12,186 bases of DNA from Treponema sp. (GCA_016296655.1 JAEDIW010000060.1:1-12186); one strand, 5' to 3'. Counted from the stretch's first letter, positions 5,076-12,035 are shown. Notes: generated from the sequence alone by a model not told the origin. Numbers and translations: made by a program.

Positions 5076-5229
5076 CTTCTTTTTCCTGTTCCGAAAAGTT
5101 GTGTTCAAAAAAATTACTCGCGTCTATGCAAACGCGGCGGATTGCCTGGCAAGTTTCTTCATTGTTGGATTCTGCAATTTTCATAATTGCGACAAAATAT
5201 TTTTGCATTTCTTCATGTTTATTCATCAT
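5065..5229 (-). CDS. Small acidic protein, 54 aa
   Basis: Starts MMNKHEEMQKYF and ends EQEKEDEH. It follows the primase-helicase after 19 bases and has AGGAG 9 bases before the first of two consecutive ATGs. It fills the gap that would otherwise separate the helicase from the 73-aa gene and overlaps the latter by 11 bases. It is acidic, predicted helical, with two cysteines (C27, C34) and no membrane segment. Function unknown. The ribosome binding site and overlap pattern support real translation. Confidence 0.7.
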   Translation of the reverse strand: MMNKHEEMQKYFVAIMKIAESNNEETCQAIRRVCIDASNFFEHNFSEQEKEDEH

Positions 5230-5248
5230 ATCTATTTACTCCTAAAAA

Positions 5249-8200
5249 TTAGAAAATATCCATTTCACCGTCTGAATCATCCGGGAATCCCCAATCTGGT
5301 TCTTCTGGCGGTTGTGTATAAGTTGGTGGCCGCTGCTTGAATTGTGTTGCAGGGCTGTTTGTTTGTGCTGTCGGTGCGGGCGTTCCGTTTTCAAATATGT
5401 CGTTTTGCTGCTGTGCAGGGGCTGTTTCATTCAAGGTTTGCAAGCCTTGTTCAGACAATTTAACATTGAAGAAAACAAGTTCCGGGTAGTTGTTTATCTT
5501 CTTCTGGCGGTAGTCAATTTCACGATAATCGCGTTTTAACAAGCGTACAAACTTATTGCGGGTCAAGGCTTCTTTGCTTTCATCTGAAAGTCCATAGTAT
5601 TTCAAATAACATTCATAAGCCTTTTGAACTTCTATATAGATTCCGCCGGACAAATCGAATACCAGGCAGTCATTAACAAATTTATCGAGGTCTGTTTTCT
5701 GCTCTTCGATATAGCGACCTTTGTAACCTTCACATTCTGGGGAAAGCGGAATTTCACCATGCAGATTAACATTCAAATCTATATAAAGCTCCATAAAATA
5801 TTTGACAACAGCCGGAAATTCCGGGCGTAAATAGTTTATAAAGCCTGTTGCCGTTTTGCCGCCTTCGCCTTTTTTATGCTGAATATTGAACGGAATTACA
5901 ACCATTCGGGAAATTGCAGCTTCGTCGTGAGCGTCAAAGTTTGGCGAATAGTTTGATGCAATAATAATCTGCGCGGTCGGAATGAAGTCGTGCGGATCGC
6001 GGTACAAGCCACGGGCTGTAAGAGTGTCGCCACCTGTAAGCTCTTTCCAGAAAGATGTATTAAGTGAAGCGTTGCGGGCGGTTTCCTGGGCAAACGCACA
6101 GCATTTTCCTTCCAGCTTTGCGATTTCTGGGTTTGCTTCGTTTCCGCTTGCGCGTTTGAATCCTGTAGAAACAAGTACATCCGATTTTACACGGGCGCAC
6201 ATTCCTTTAAATATTTCTTCTACAATGTTACAAGTTGTAGATTTACCCGTGCCGCCTTTTCCCAAAAAAATGCCGCCGTATTTAAAGCCAGTGTTACGGC
6301 TAGGAATGAGCGACAAATAATAAAGCAAGGTTTGAAGCGTTTTTTCATCTTTGAAGTTGCCCTTCATAAACTCCAGAAACTTTTCCGGCTTTCCAGCTTT
6401 GCGTAATTCTTCTTCTTTGTAGGGCAGCATTTCGCGGCGATATTCTTCCGGGCGGCTTTTTCTGTATTCAATTTCTTTACCAGAAAAATCTACTACACAA
6501 TCTAAAAGTGTGAGCGTTTCGCGCATTTGCGGGCCGTCAAAAGGAACATTTTCACGGAACACATCGGGTTTTAAGCCGGACAAATCCTGTGCAAGTTCTA
6601 CACGAAAGCGGCGGCCTTCCAGCTTTTTAACAAGGTCGTTTATAAGGCTTTTTTTGTCAAAATGCTTTTCAAGGTATTTAAGCATGAGATTAAGCAGAAT
6701 TGTATAAGCTGCGCCTGGTGCGTCTGGTTCACGAACCCAAACATGACCGTTGAAAAAATACCAGCGTTTTTCACATTCAACATAAATTAAGCGGCCCTGC
6801 AACACGGATGCAACTGTAAGAGCGGCAGAGCGTACACCCTGCGTATTTAGGAACTGCAAAAAATTAACATCGTTTTCCATTTTGTCATAATCAATGGAAA
6901 CAATAGTTTGCTGTTCTTTTATGTTGCGCAAGATTTCACTTGCCGGAATAAGTGCTTTTTCAAGTTCACGGCGTAAATAGTTTGAAACGCCGTATTTTTC
7001 ACAAATTTCGAGAATAAAATAAGGGGTAATATTCGATTTTTTTTCGAGCTGCTTAACAGTTATATTGCCTTCGCCCCATTTTAAGATTTCGTTTATTGTC
7101 TCTTTGTTTTTGCAAGCCTTAACACAGGCCAGCGCAAAAAGTTCTGTGTCTTCTTCGTCCAGTGAGTTATATTCAACTTTTTTAAGAAGCGACCGCAAGC
7201 GTTTAATGCTCAATGTGTCATAATCAAGCCACAGAGTGCCGTGAATCTCTTTTTTTGCTTCTGGCGTTTTATAAAGCTGCGCATTTTTGATTGCTTCAAT
7301 AACAAGATCTGCACGACCTGCAAGAATTGCTTCGTCTGTGTCTTTATATGGCACATTATCCGGCAAAATTGCAACTTTGATTTGTCCTTTGAATCCAGCT
7401 TTTAAGAGTTTTTCGGGAATACTGGTTTTATATTTATCGGTTTCGGCAAAAGGCATTAAACCGAACATTTTTTGACCGATATAATTATTTTGTGCGTTGT
7501 CTTTATCTGCAAAGAATGTAATTTCCGGGATGTTGTTAGGAATGATAAATTCCTGTGCTTTTGGTTCTGTAAGACCGTTTACGCCACAAGTTGAAAATAC
7601 ATTTTCAATTCCAGCTGCACGGCAAGCGATAGCGTCAAATTCACCTTCAACAAAAACAACAGGTTTTTCTTTTGGCAAAAGTCCTGGCATTGGAAAAGGG
7701 CTTATTCCTTTTGTATTTACTTTATTGCTTTTGCCGCCCAAATAATAATTGAGCTTAAAGCCAGAAAAGCCCTTAAAAACTACGCCGCTTGCTTCCCAAA
7801 GACTTTTATTTCCTTTTTCGGGATTGCGTCCGGGGATGCCCGCGCCAACGAGCGTCTGCCAGCCAAGTTCAGCTTCGGCGATGGTGTAGCCAGGCCAATA
7901 GAAAAAATAGCTTACCATGCGGTCGCGCACTTCAACAGGGTATAATTGAAGCTGATTGTTTGTTTTAATCTGCGCACGGCGGTTTAAATACTTTGTAACT
8001 TCTTCATTGCGTGATTTATGGCGTTTGAAATAATCTTCCAGCTTTTTAACACAATCTGGATCAGTTGCAAAATCTTCTGTTTTGCGTGTTTTTGGAGCGG
8101 ATTTTTTAGGCAAAACAGGCGTTGTTGATGCGCCGCCAAAAGTGCGTTCTATTTCTTTGAACTGTTCGGCCTTGTCTGTTATGCCCTGCAAGATTTCTAC

Positions 8201-8383
8201 AGCGTCGTAAATATCGCCGTGTATGCCACAGGAATAACATTTGAAGTGGTCTTCAAAAAGTTCACAAGAGGGGTTTTTGTCTTCATGCTGCGGATTAAAA
8301 CAACGGATTAAGCCGCGCTGGGCTTCAATGCCCTTGTATTGGAGATATTGCAATAAGCTGTTTTTGTATTTTGAAAAGTCCAT
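5249..8383 (-). CDS. Primase-helicase: zinc finger, TOPRIM, D5-type SF3 helicase
   Basis: This 1044-aa replication protein should prime and unwind DNA for the element. Residues 28-57 form a CHC2-like zinc finger (C28, H33, C49, C52). A TOPRIM-like core follows, with V-F-V-E-G-E-F-D-A (243-251) and F-F-A-D-K-D-N (290-296). The helicase part has Walker A G-K-G-G-T-G-K-S-T (708-716), a Walker B-like C-C-A-F-A-Q-E-T (761-768) and sensor I-I-I-A-S-N-Y (806-812). Residues 900-978 form a winged-helix-like domain resembling the end of the BRO protein in the same operon. A Pro/Gln/Thr-rich linker (985-1030) leads to an acidic tip ending DGEMDIF, similar to an SSB tail. The start has little ribosome binding site; a G-run hairpin lies just upstream. 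It is the last large gene of the replication operon. Confidence 0.93.
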   Translation of the reverse strand: MDFSKYKNSLLQYLQYKGIEAQRGLIRCFNPQHEDKNPSCELFEDHFKCYSCGIHGDIYDAVEILQGITDKAEQFKEIERTFGGASTTPVLPKKSAPKTRKTEDFATDPDCVKKLEDYFKRHKSRNEEVTKYLNRRAQIKTNNQLQLYPVEVRDRMVSYFFYWPGYTIAEAELGWQTLVGAGIPGRNPEKGNKSLWEASGVVFKGFSGFKLNYYLGGKSNKVNTKGISPFPMPGLLPKEKPVVFVEGEFDAIACRAAGIENVFSTCGVNGLTEPKAQEFIIPNNIPEITFFADKDNAQNNYIGQKMFGLMPFAETDKYKTSIPEKLLKAGFKGQIKVAILPDNVPYKDTDEAILAGRADLVIEAIKNAQLYKTPEAKKEIHGTLWLDYDTLSIKRLRSLLKKVEYNSLDEEDTELFALACVKACKNKETINEILKWGEGNITVKQLEKKSNITPYFILEICEKYGVSNYLRRELEKALIPASEILRNIKEQQTIVSIDYDKMENDVNFLQFLNTQGVRSAALTVASVLQGRLIYVECEKRWYFFNGHVWVREPDAPGAAYTILLNLMLKYLEKHFDKKSLINDLVKKLEGRRFRVELAQDLSGLKPDVFRENVPFDGPQMRETLTLLDCVVDFSGKEIEYRKSRPEEYRREMLPYKEEELRKAGKPEKFLEFMKGNFKDEKTLQTLLYYLSLIPSRNTGFKYGGIFLGKGGTGKSTTCNIVEEIFKGMCARVKSDVLVSTGFKRASGNEANPEIAKLEGKCCAFAQETARNASLNTSFWKELTGGDTLTARGLYRDPHDFIPTAQIIIASNYSPNFDAHDEAAISRMVVIPFNIQHKKGEGGKTATGFINYLRPEFPAVVKYFMELYIDLNVNLHGEIPLSPECEGYKGRYIEEQKTDLDKFVNDCLVFDLSGGIYIEVQKAYECYLKYYGLSDESKEALTRNKFVRLLKRDYREIDYRQKKINNYPELVFFNVKLSEQGLQTLNETAPAQQQNDIFENGTPAPTAQTNSPATQFKQRPPTYTQPPEEPDWGFPDDSDGEMDIF

Positions 8384-8396
8384 TTTATTTCACATA

Positions 8397-8415
8397 GGGG
8401 CAAAAGCCCCCCCCC
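8397..8415 (-). promoter_or_regulatory. G9 tract and GGGGC-UUUU-GCCCC hairpin ahead of the primase-helicase
   Basis: The minus strand has nine consecutive G (8415-8407). The last four, plus the next C, pair with GCCCC around a TTTT loop, a very stable 5-bp hairpin ending 13 bases before the ATG. The G run lets the stem shift register. No T run follows, so it is not a terminator. It could limit or position translation of the helicase. Homopolymer length may vary by slippage. Confidence 0.45.
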
Positions 8416-8419
8416 GTTG

Positions 8420-8653
8420 CTATTTTTCTGTGCATGATACAATTTCGCCGCCAAATTCTTTTTTCAGCAAATAAACTGCAAGCGGCACTTCATGCGATTT
8501 TTGCCAGTTGTCAGTCATAATTGCCAATTCCTGCGGGCTGTATTTTGTGCCGTCTTTGCAGAAAAGCCAGCCGGACACTTCATCAAAGGCAATGCGCTGT
8601 TTTAAAGTTTCTGAATAAATAAAGTGCCATTTGGCTTTCTGCGGTTCCGGCAT
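8420..8653 (-). CDS. Hypothetical protein, 77 aa
   Basis: A soluble protein with an early W-H-F-I-Y-S-E-T-L-K-Q-R-I-A-F segment and W-L-F-C-K-D-G-T-K-Y-S. A helical C-terminal half includes V-P-L-A-V-Y-L-L-K-K-E-F-G-G-E-I. I do not recognise it. Eight bases separate it from the parB stop, which overlaps its AGGTAGGTG ribosome binding site, so it is coupled to parB. Its position between parB and the primase-helicase suggests a replication or partition accessory; that is inference from position only. Confidence 0.75.
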   Translation of the reverse strand: MPEPQKAKWHFIYSETLKQRIAFDEVSGWLFCKDGTKYSPQELAIMTDNWQKSHEVPLAVYLLKKEFGGEIVSCTEK

Positions 8654-8661
8654 AAATTCAC

Positions 8662-9591
8662 CTACCTAAACAAATGCGTTGCGTACAAAATGTTTGGAAA
8701 ATTATTTTGTATAAGTTCAAGGCAGCGTTTCGCATCTGAAATATTTTCAAATGAAATTCCAATTCTTAACTGATATAAACTTTGTGCTTCCCATTCCTTC
8801 CAATTTTTACGCCTAAAATCTTCTTTTTTGTTACTCACATGAGTAGTTGAATTTTCAGATTTTTCAGATTCGTAAAAATCAGCTTCAGACATTGAAGACG
8901 GTTCAATCATTTCGTCGAAATCTGGCACTTCAATTTCTGAATCGTTAGTTTCGGATTTGTAGTCGTGTAAGATTTTTGTTGCAGCAGCATTTGTGCCGCC
9001 AGCTTCTGAAAGTTCCTGCACTTTACCTGGCAAATCTTCTGCATTCACACTTCTAAGCTGCGCAAGCGCGCGAGTTTTAAGCGAGCTTGTATCAACGCCT
9101 GCTGCTTCTGCCTGTTCGCGCACTTTTGTACCTGCAACAATGTCAGAAACATAGCTGATCGGTTTTGAAAGAAGGTCTGCTATTCCCTTCTGGGAAAGGC
9201 CTTTTTCAAGCATTTCGTGGATTGCATTTTCTTTGTCCTGGGCGGTTAAATCTGTACGCTGGATATTCTCAATCATTTGCAGCGTCCAAGTGTCACCTGT
9301 GCGGATGCAACATTCTACAAGCCCAACATCAACGCCCTGCTTGTGCAAAAGAGCAAGAGCGCGTAAACGGCGATGGCCACAAATCAACTCATAAACATTC
9401 TTACCTAAACCCGGTTCAAATACGCCCGGCTTTACCGTAAGAGGATTAAGAAGACCGTTTGCTTGAATACTTTTTGCAAGATTTTCAATTTCTTGCCAGT
9501 CGTACTCTTTGCGAACATTGCCGCTTTCTTCACGGATTTGCTCAAGCGGAATCTTTATTGTTGAAAGATTGTTGTTTGAAAACTTTGCCAT
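8662..9591 (-). CDS. parB: ParB-like partition protein
   Basis: Centromere-binding partner of the ParA encoded just upstream. The N-terminal ParB/Srx-type domain has L-L-N-P-L-T-V (47-53), the CTP-binding motif G-H-R-R-L-R-A (72-78) and E-N-I-Q-R-T-D-L (108-115). A helix-turn-helix follows (G-L-S-Q-K-G-I-A-D-L-L, then S-Y-V-S-D-I-V-A-G, about 131-154). An acidic linker (215-250) and a C-terminal segment without a recognised dimerisation domain complete the 309 aa. One base separates it from the parA stop, the usual coupling. I saw no classic parS palindrome in the window. It may bind a specific site such as the repeat array at the right edge, but that is a guess. A phage transcription factor of the ParB fold is less likely given the adjacent ParA. 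Confidence 0.9.
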   Translation of the reverse strand: MAKFSNNNLSTIKIPLEQIREESGNVRKEYDWQEIENLAKSIQANGLLNPLTVKPGVFEPGLGKNVYELICGHRRLRALALLHKQGVDVGLVECCIRTGDTWTLQMIENIQRTDLTAQDKENAIHEMLEKGLSQKGIADLLSKPISYVSDIVAGTKVREQAEAAGVDTSSLKTRALAQLRSVNAEDLPGKVQELSEAGGTNAAATKILHDYKSETNDSEIEVPDFDEMIEPSSMSEADFYESEKSENSTTHVSNKKEDFRRKNWKEWEAQSLYQLRIGISFENISDAKRCLELIQNNFPNILYATHLFR

Positions 9592-9592
9592 T

Positions 9593-10309
9593 TTATGCCC
9601 ACTCCTTGCCTGTTACAGTCTGAATAAAATCCATCATGCGCTTTTCCACGGTTACAGGGATTTTATAATTTGGATTCTGAACGAGCTTCTGGAAGCTATT
9701 TACAAGCGGAATAGGATTTTCAATCATAAAATCGCCAAAAGTGTTTTTGTACTGTTCCCAAATATTGCCAGGGTCGCGGTTTTTGTTGTAAGCATTGCAG
9801 ACAACAAAAACTTCTGATTCAAGGCAACAATCCTGCAATGTGTCCATGTACTGAAGTGTTGCTTTGAAGTCGAGCGGCGAACATTTGCCGCTTACAATGA
9901 TTGTATCAGCCGCAAAAACAGCGTTGCGGGTCTGCGCGTTCCAAGTTCCTGGCGGGTCGATAATGATATAGTCGTATTTTTCCGCAAAGCCTTGTTTTTT
10001 AATTTCATGTTTCAATTTTGTGTCCATCACATTTGAAAGCATGGATAAATCAAGATCTTCTGGAATGATTGATAGTGTTCCGCCGCTTGTATGTTCTTTA
10101 AGCAAATACGGCTGAACTTCACGGCCTGTAAGAAGAAGTTTTGAATTCTGGTCTTGCAGAACTTTTCCGTAAACTTCGGAAATACTGCAATTTGGGTCAA
10201 GCCCGATTATCAAAACTTTTTGCCCATGCTGATAAAGAAACTCTGCAAGCAGTGTGTTCAAGGTGGTTTTTCCTGTTCCGCCTTTTTTATTGGTTGTCGT
10301 TAAAATCAT
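9593..10309 (-). CDS. parA: ParA-like partition ATPase
   Basis: A 238-aa MinD/ParA-family ATPase that would move the element's DNA by binding nucleoid DNA and responding to ParB. The deviant Walker A is K-G-G-T-G-K-T-T (9-16), with both the signature lysine (K9) and the catalytic lysine (K14). The A' aspartate is in I-G-L-D-P-N (35-40) and Walker B is I-I-I-D-P-P-G-T (115-122). There is no N-terminal helix-turn-helix domain, so this is the short type, which usually does not itself repress the operon. AAGGAG lies 7 bases before the ATG. It follows SSB after 44 bases and directly precedes parB. Confidence 0.93.
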   Translation of the reverse strand: MILTTTNKKGGTGKTTLNTLLAEFLYQHGQKVLIIGLDPNCSISEVYGKVLQDQNSKLLLTGREVQPYLLKEHTSGGTLSIIPEDLDLSMLSNVMDTKLKHEIKKQGFAEKYDYIIIDPPGTWNAQTRNAVFAADTIIVSGKCSPLDFKATLQYMDTLQDCCLESEVFVVCNAYNKNRDPGNIWEQYKNTFGDFMIENPIPLVNSFQKLVQNPNYKIPVTVEKRMMDFIQTVTGKEWA

Positions 10310-10353
10310 GATTCTACTCCTTGTGTTTGATTTTCCGCTTTGGTTGCATTTAT

Positions 10354-10827
10354 TTAGAACGGTATGTTTTCGCCGTTTTCGTCATACATGTCCGGCGGCA
10401 CATCGTCAAAATCTGGGGCTTCCGGCGCAGGGCTTGAATAACTGTATGAAGCTGGCTGCGTTCCATTTTTAGCATCATTCATCCGCTTGCCTTCACCCGG
10501 TCTTCTTAAAGGTCTTACTTTGTTTGCACGGATTTCAACGCGTGAAAACTTTTTGCCGTCTTTTTCCCATGAAGAAGTTTTAAGTTCTGCTTCAACGAGA
10601 ACTTCACGACCTTTTGTGTATTCAGAAAGATTCTTTTTTGCGCTCTCACCCCAATAGCTAACATCAAAGAAATTGGTTATTTTTTTCCACTCATTCGTTG
10701 AGCTGTCTAAATAATCTTTGTTTACTGCCAAAGAAAGCGTTGCAACGGCACTGCCATTGCTCAACGTGTTCAAGGATGCGTCTTTTGTAAGCCGCCCCTG
10801 CAAGTAAAGCGCGTTTAAATCACTCAT
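10354..10827 (-). CDS. ssb: Single-stranded DNA-binding protein
   Basis: A 157-aa SSB. Residues 1-107 form the OB-fold (L-Q-G-R-L-T-K-D, V-A-T-L-S-L-A-V-N, F-F-D-V-S-Y-W-G, V-E-A-E-L-K). A short Ser/Pro-rich linker leads to the conserved acidic tip D-M-Y-D-E-N-G-E-N-I-P-F that recruits replication and repair proteins. It coats single-stranded DNA during replication by the primase-helicase further down the operon. AAGGAG lies 9 bases before the ATG, inside the end of the preceding gene, which overlaps by 8 bases. Being phage- or plasmid-encoded and in a replication operon, it is probably not the host's housekeeping SSB. Confidence 0.95.
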   Translation of the reverse strand: MSDLNALYLQGRLTKDASLNTLSNGSAVATLSLAVNKDYLDSSTNEWKKITNFFDVSYWGESAKKNLSEYTKGREVLVEAELKTSSWEKDGKKFSRVEIRANKVRPLRRPGEGKRMNDAKNGTQPASYSYSSPAPEAPDFDDVPPDMYDENGENIPF

Positions 10828-11077
10828 TGCCTTTTTCTCCTTCTGGTTTCTGCAATTTATATTCTGGGTGTTCTTTAACCCAAGATTCCAAAACTACCGT
10901 ATGGCCGCTGTATGTTACAGGGCCGTCATGGTTCATAACCTTTGTATAAAACTGGTAATAGCTGAATTCAAAATCTATTGCAGCCTGGCAGAGTGAAAAG
11001 AAATAGCTTCCATCAACATAAACCGGACGACAATACCGATTACGGTGCGGTTTTGGATTCAACACTTTTTTATACAA
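10820..11077 (-). CDS. Small protein with a NUMOD/IENR1-like segment, 85 aa
   Basis: The core V-Y-V-D-G-S-Y-F-F-S-L-C-Q-A-A (19-33), then Y-Y-Q-F-Y-T-K-V-M and Y-S-G-H-T-V (56-61), resembles the short DNA-binding modules attached to homing endonucleases. These read as dG-x-x-F-x-S-x-x-x-A-A, a helix, then Y-x-G-h-x-V. Here it stands alone without a nuclease. The assumed start is a TTG at 11077; a run of eight G directly precedes it and overlaps the upstream stop codon. A GTG four codons later is an alternative with looser spacing. The stop overlaps the SSB start. A DNA-binding regulator is plausible but unproven. Confidence 0.65.
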   Translation of the reverse strand: MYKKVLNPKPHRNRYCRPVYVDGSYFFSLCQAAIDFEFSYYQFYTKVMNHDGPVTYSGHTVVLESWVKEHPEYKLQKPEGEKGNE

Positions 11078-11078
11078 G

Positions 11079-11086
11079 CCCCCCCC
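11079..11086 (-). promoter_or_regulatory. G8 tract at the junction of the BRO gene stop and the next start
   Basis: Eight consecutive G on the minus strand begin with the last base of the BRO gene's TAG and end one base before the TTG start of the next gene. It is the only purine-rich candidate ribosome binding site. Its spacing to the TTG is too short, and to the later GTG somewhat long. Slippage of the tract would change spacing, not frame, of either gene. Confidence 0.4.
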
Positions 11087-11901
11087 TAAGCGTCACTTTC
11101 TGAAAATTCAATTCCAGTAAAAACAAGAATCAATTCGCCGTTTACCCGCTTTTGTTTGTAATCAACGAATTTTCCCATTATTTTTTGAACACGGCGGACA
11201 AATGTATTTCTTGAAAGACAGTTGCCTGCGCACCATGCTTCGTAACGCTCATATAATTCAGAAACAGGAACAAAACCAAAATCTACGACCTTGCAGACTT
11301 CAAAAATAAAGTTTTTAATTCTCATGTCTTCGTCTGAAAACAAGGCAGCGGAATTTTCCCCGGCTGCATTTCCGACAATTCCCTGTATTGCAGAGCGGGT
11401 CAAAAGTTTCTTTTCACCAAATTCTTCTAGATGTTCAAATATGTATCTGTTGGCGCGAATCTGTGCGATTTCGAGCTTTTTCTTTTCCTGCTCCAATTCT
11501 GTATCAAGTGTGATTGTGTAAGTTCCTGTTTTGCGGATTTGTGGAAGGACTTCGTTTGTTACCCAACGGCGGAATTCTTTTGCAGCTTCTTTTCTACTCA
11601 TAAAGATTGCGTGATACAATCCCGGTTCATTGATAACAAGCATTTCTTGATTTCCGCCAGAGGTGGGAATAATGCAAGATGTGGTTTCATCAGAATCAAG
11701 GGATTGTGTTAGATTCCAGGCTTTCGGATAATCTAAAGCAGCGGCGACATCTTTTCCAACAAACCATGTATCATTTTCAAGCTGGACAGTTCTAACAAGC
11801 GTATCGCCAAAAGCCCACGACTGAACTTTTTTGACTAAAAGGGTGCTTGAATTATAAGCCCCCTTTGTAATACTTTTTGCTCCTTCACTTAATGATTCCA
11901 T
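11086..11901 (-). CDS. BRO-N domain protein with a C-terminal winged-helix-like domain
   Basis: A 271-aa phage-type regulator or antirepressor. Residues 30-128 form a BRO-N domain: V-R-T-V-Q-L-E-N-D-T-W-F-V-G-K-D-V-A (36-53), I-N-E-P-G-L-Y (90-96), F-R-R-W-V-T-N-E-V-L-P-Q-I-R-K-T-G (110-126). A helical linker (132-165) follows. The C-terminal domain (195-266) resembles the end of the primase-helicase of this operon. The ATG at 11901 has AGGGG 8 bases upstream. A frame reaching back to 11973 exists but would translate straight through a terminator hairpin and has no ribosome binding site, so I rejected it. It is the first gene of the replication/partition operon and is preceded by a structured leader. 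BRO-N domains bind DNA; the target is unknown. Confidence 0.85.
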   Translation of the reverse strand: MESLSEGAKSITKGAYNSSTLLVKKVQSWAFGDTLVRTVQLENDTWFVGKDVAAALDYPKAWNLTQSLDSDETTSCIIPTSGGNQEMLVINEPGLYHAIFMSRKEAAKEFRRWVTNEVLPQIRKTGTYTITLDTELEQEKKKLEIAQIRANRYIFEHLEEFGEKKLLTRSAIQGIVGNAAGENSAALFSDEDMRIKNFIFEVCKVVDFGFVPVSELYERYEAWCAGNCLSRNTFVRRVQKIMGKFVDYKQKRVNGELILVFTGIEFSESDA

Positions 11902-11914
11902 CGGATTTACCCCT

Positions 11915-11959
11915 AAAAACAAAAAAGCCCGGCGAGATGTCGTCTTTCCCACCGAGCTT
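11915..11959 (-). terminator. Attenuator-like intrinsic terminator in the BRO gene leader
   Basis: A 12-bp stem (11959-11948 with 11936-11925), including three G-U pairs, encloses an 11-nt loop and is followed by TTTTGTTTTT. The wobble pairs would be A-C mismatches on the plus strand, so the hairpin is built for the minus-strand RNA. It ends just before the AGGGG ribosome binding site of the BRO gene. It therefore either ends an upstream transcript or attenuates the whole operon. Confidence 0.8.
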
Positions 11960-11990
11960 AAAGCGGAAAACATAGGAGTATTTCACCCAT
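11958..11990 (-). CDS. Possible 10-codon leader peptide
   Basis: The frame MGEILLCFPL ends with a TAA (11960-11958) that overlaps the base of the terminator stem. GGGTGG, in the 3' arm of the preceding hairpin, lies 7 bases before the ATG and would be hidden when that hairpin forms. A ribosome stopping here would cover the terminator's 5' arm. It is short enough to occur by chance; only its placement argues for it. Confidence 0.3.
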   Translation of the reverse strand: MGEILLCFPL

Positions 11991-11994
11991 GTTT

Positions 11995-12022
11995 TAACCA
12001 CCCAATAAAAAATGAGTGGTTA
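11995..12022 (-). other. Leader hairpin upstream of the leader ORF
   Basis: A 9-bp stem (12022-12014 with 12003-11995, one U-G pair) has a 10-nt U-rich loop. There is no following T run, so it is not a terminator. Its 3' arm contains the GGGTGG that could serve the leader ORF. It lies between the loop-complementary element and the terminator. Confidence 0.5.
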
Positions 12023-12035
12023 GTAAAGACGACAT

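Larger units (their letters stand above)
11902..12035 (-). promoter_or_regulatory. Structured leader with a loop-complementary element (putative RNA switch)
   Basis: On the minus strand the leader starts with ATGTCGTCTTT (12035-12025). Next come a 9-bp hairpin (12022-11995), a short leader ORF and a terminator hairpin. The terminator's 11-nt loop AAAGACGACAT (11947-11937) is the exact reverse complement of the first element, 77 nt away. Pairing would form an 11-bp pseudoknot-like contact that could help or hinder the terminator ahead of the BRO gene. An alternative is that the two 11-bp arms are DNA half-sites for a regulator. Confidence 0.55.

Noticed and set aside
5076..5108. Upstream start for the 73-aa protein
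   Set aside because: The 54-aa gene with a clear AGGAG occupies this stretch in another frame, and the ATG at 5075 has its own purine-rich site.
9165..9440. Plus-strand frames opposite parB, the primase-helicase and the methyltransferase
   Set aside because: All are shadows of well-supported minus-strand genes and match no known composition or motif.
11902..11973. Longer start for the BRO protein (24 extra residues)
   Set aside because: It would translate through the terminator hairpin, has no ribosome binding site, and the extra residues look unlike any BRO protein N-terminus. The ATG at 11901 has AGGGG at good distance.
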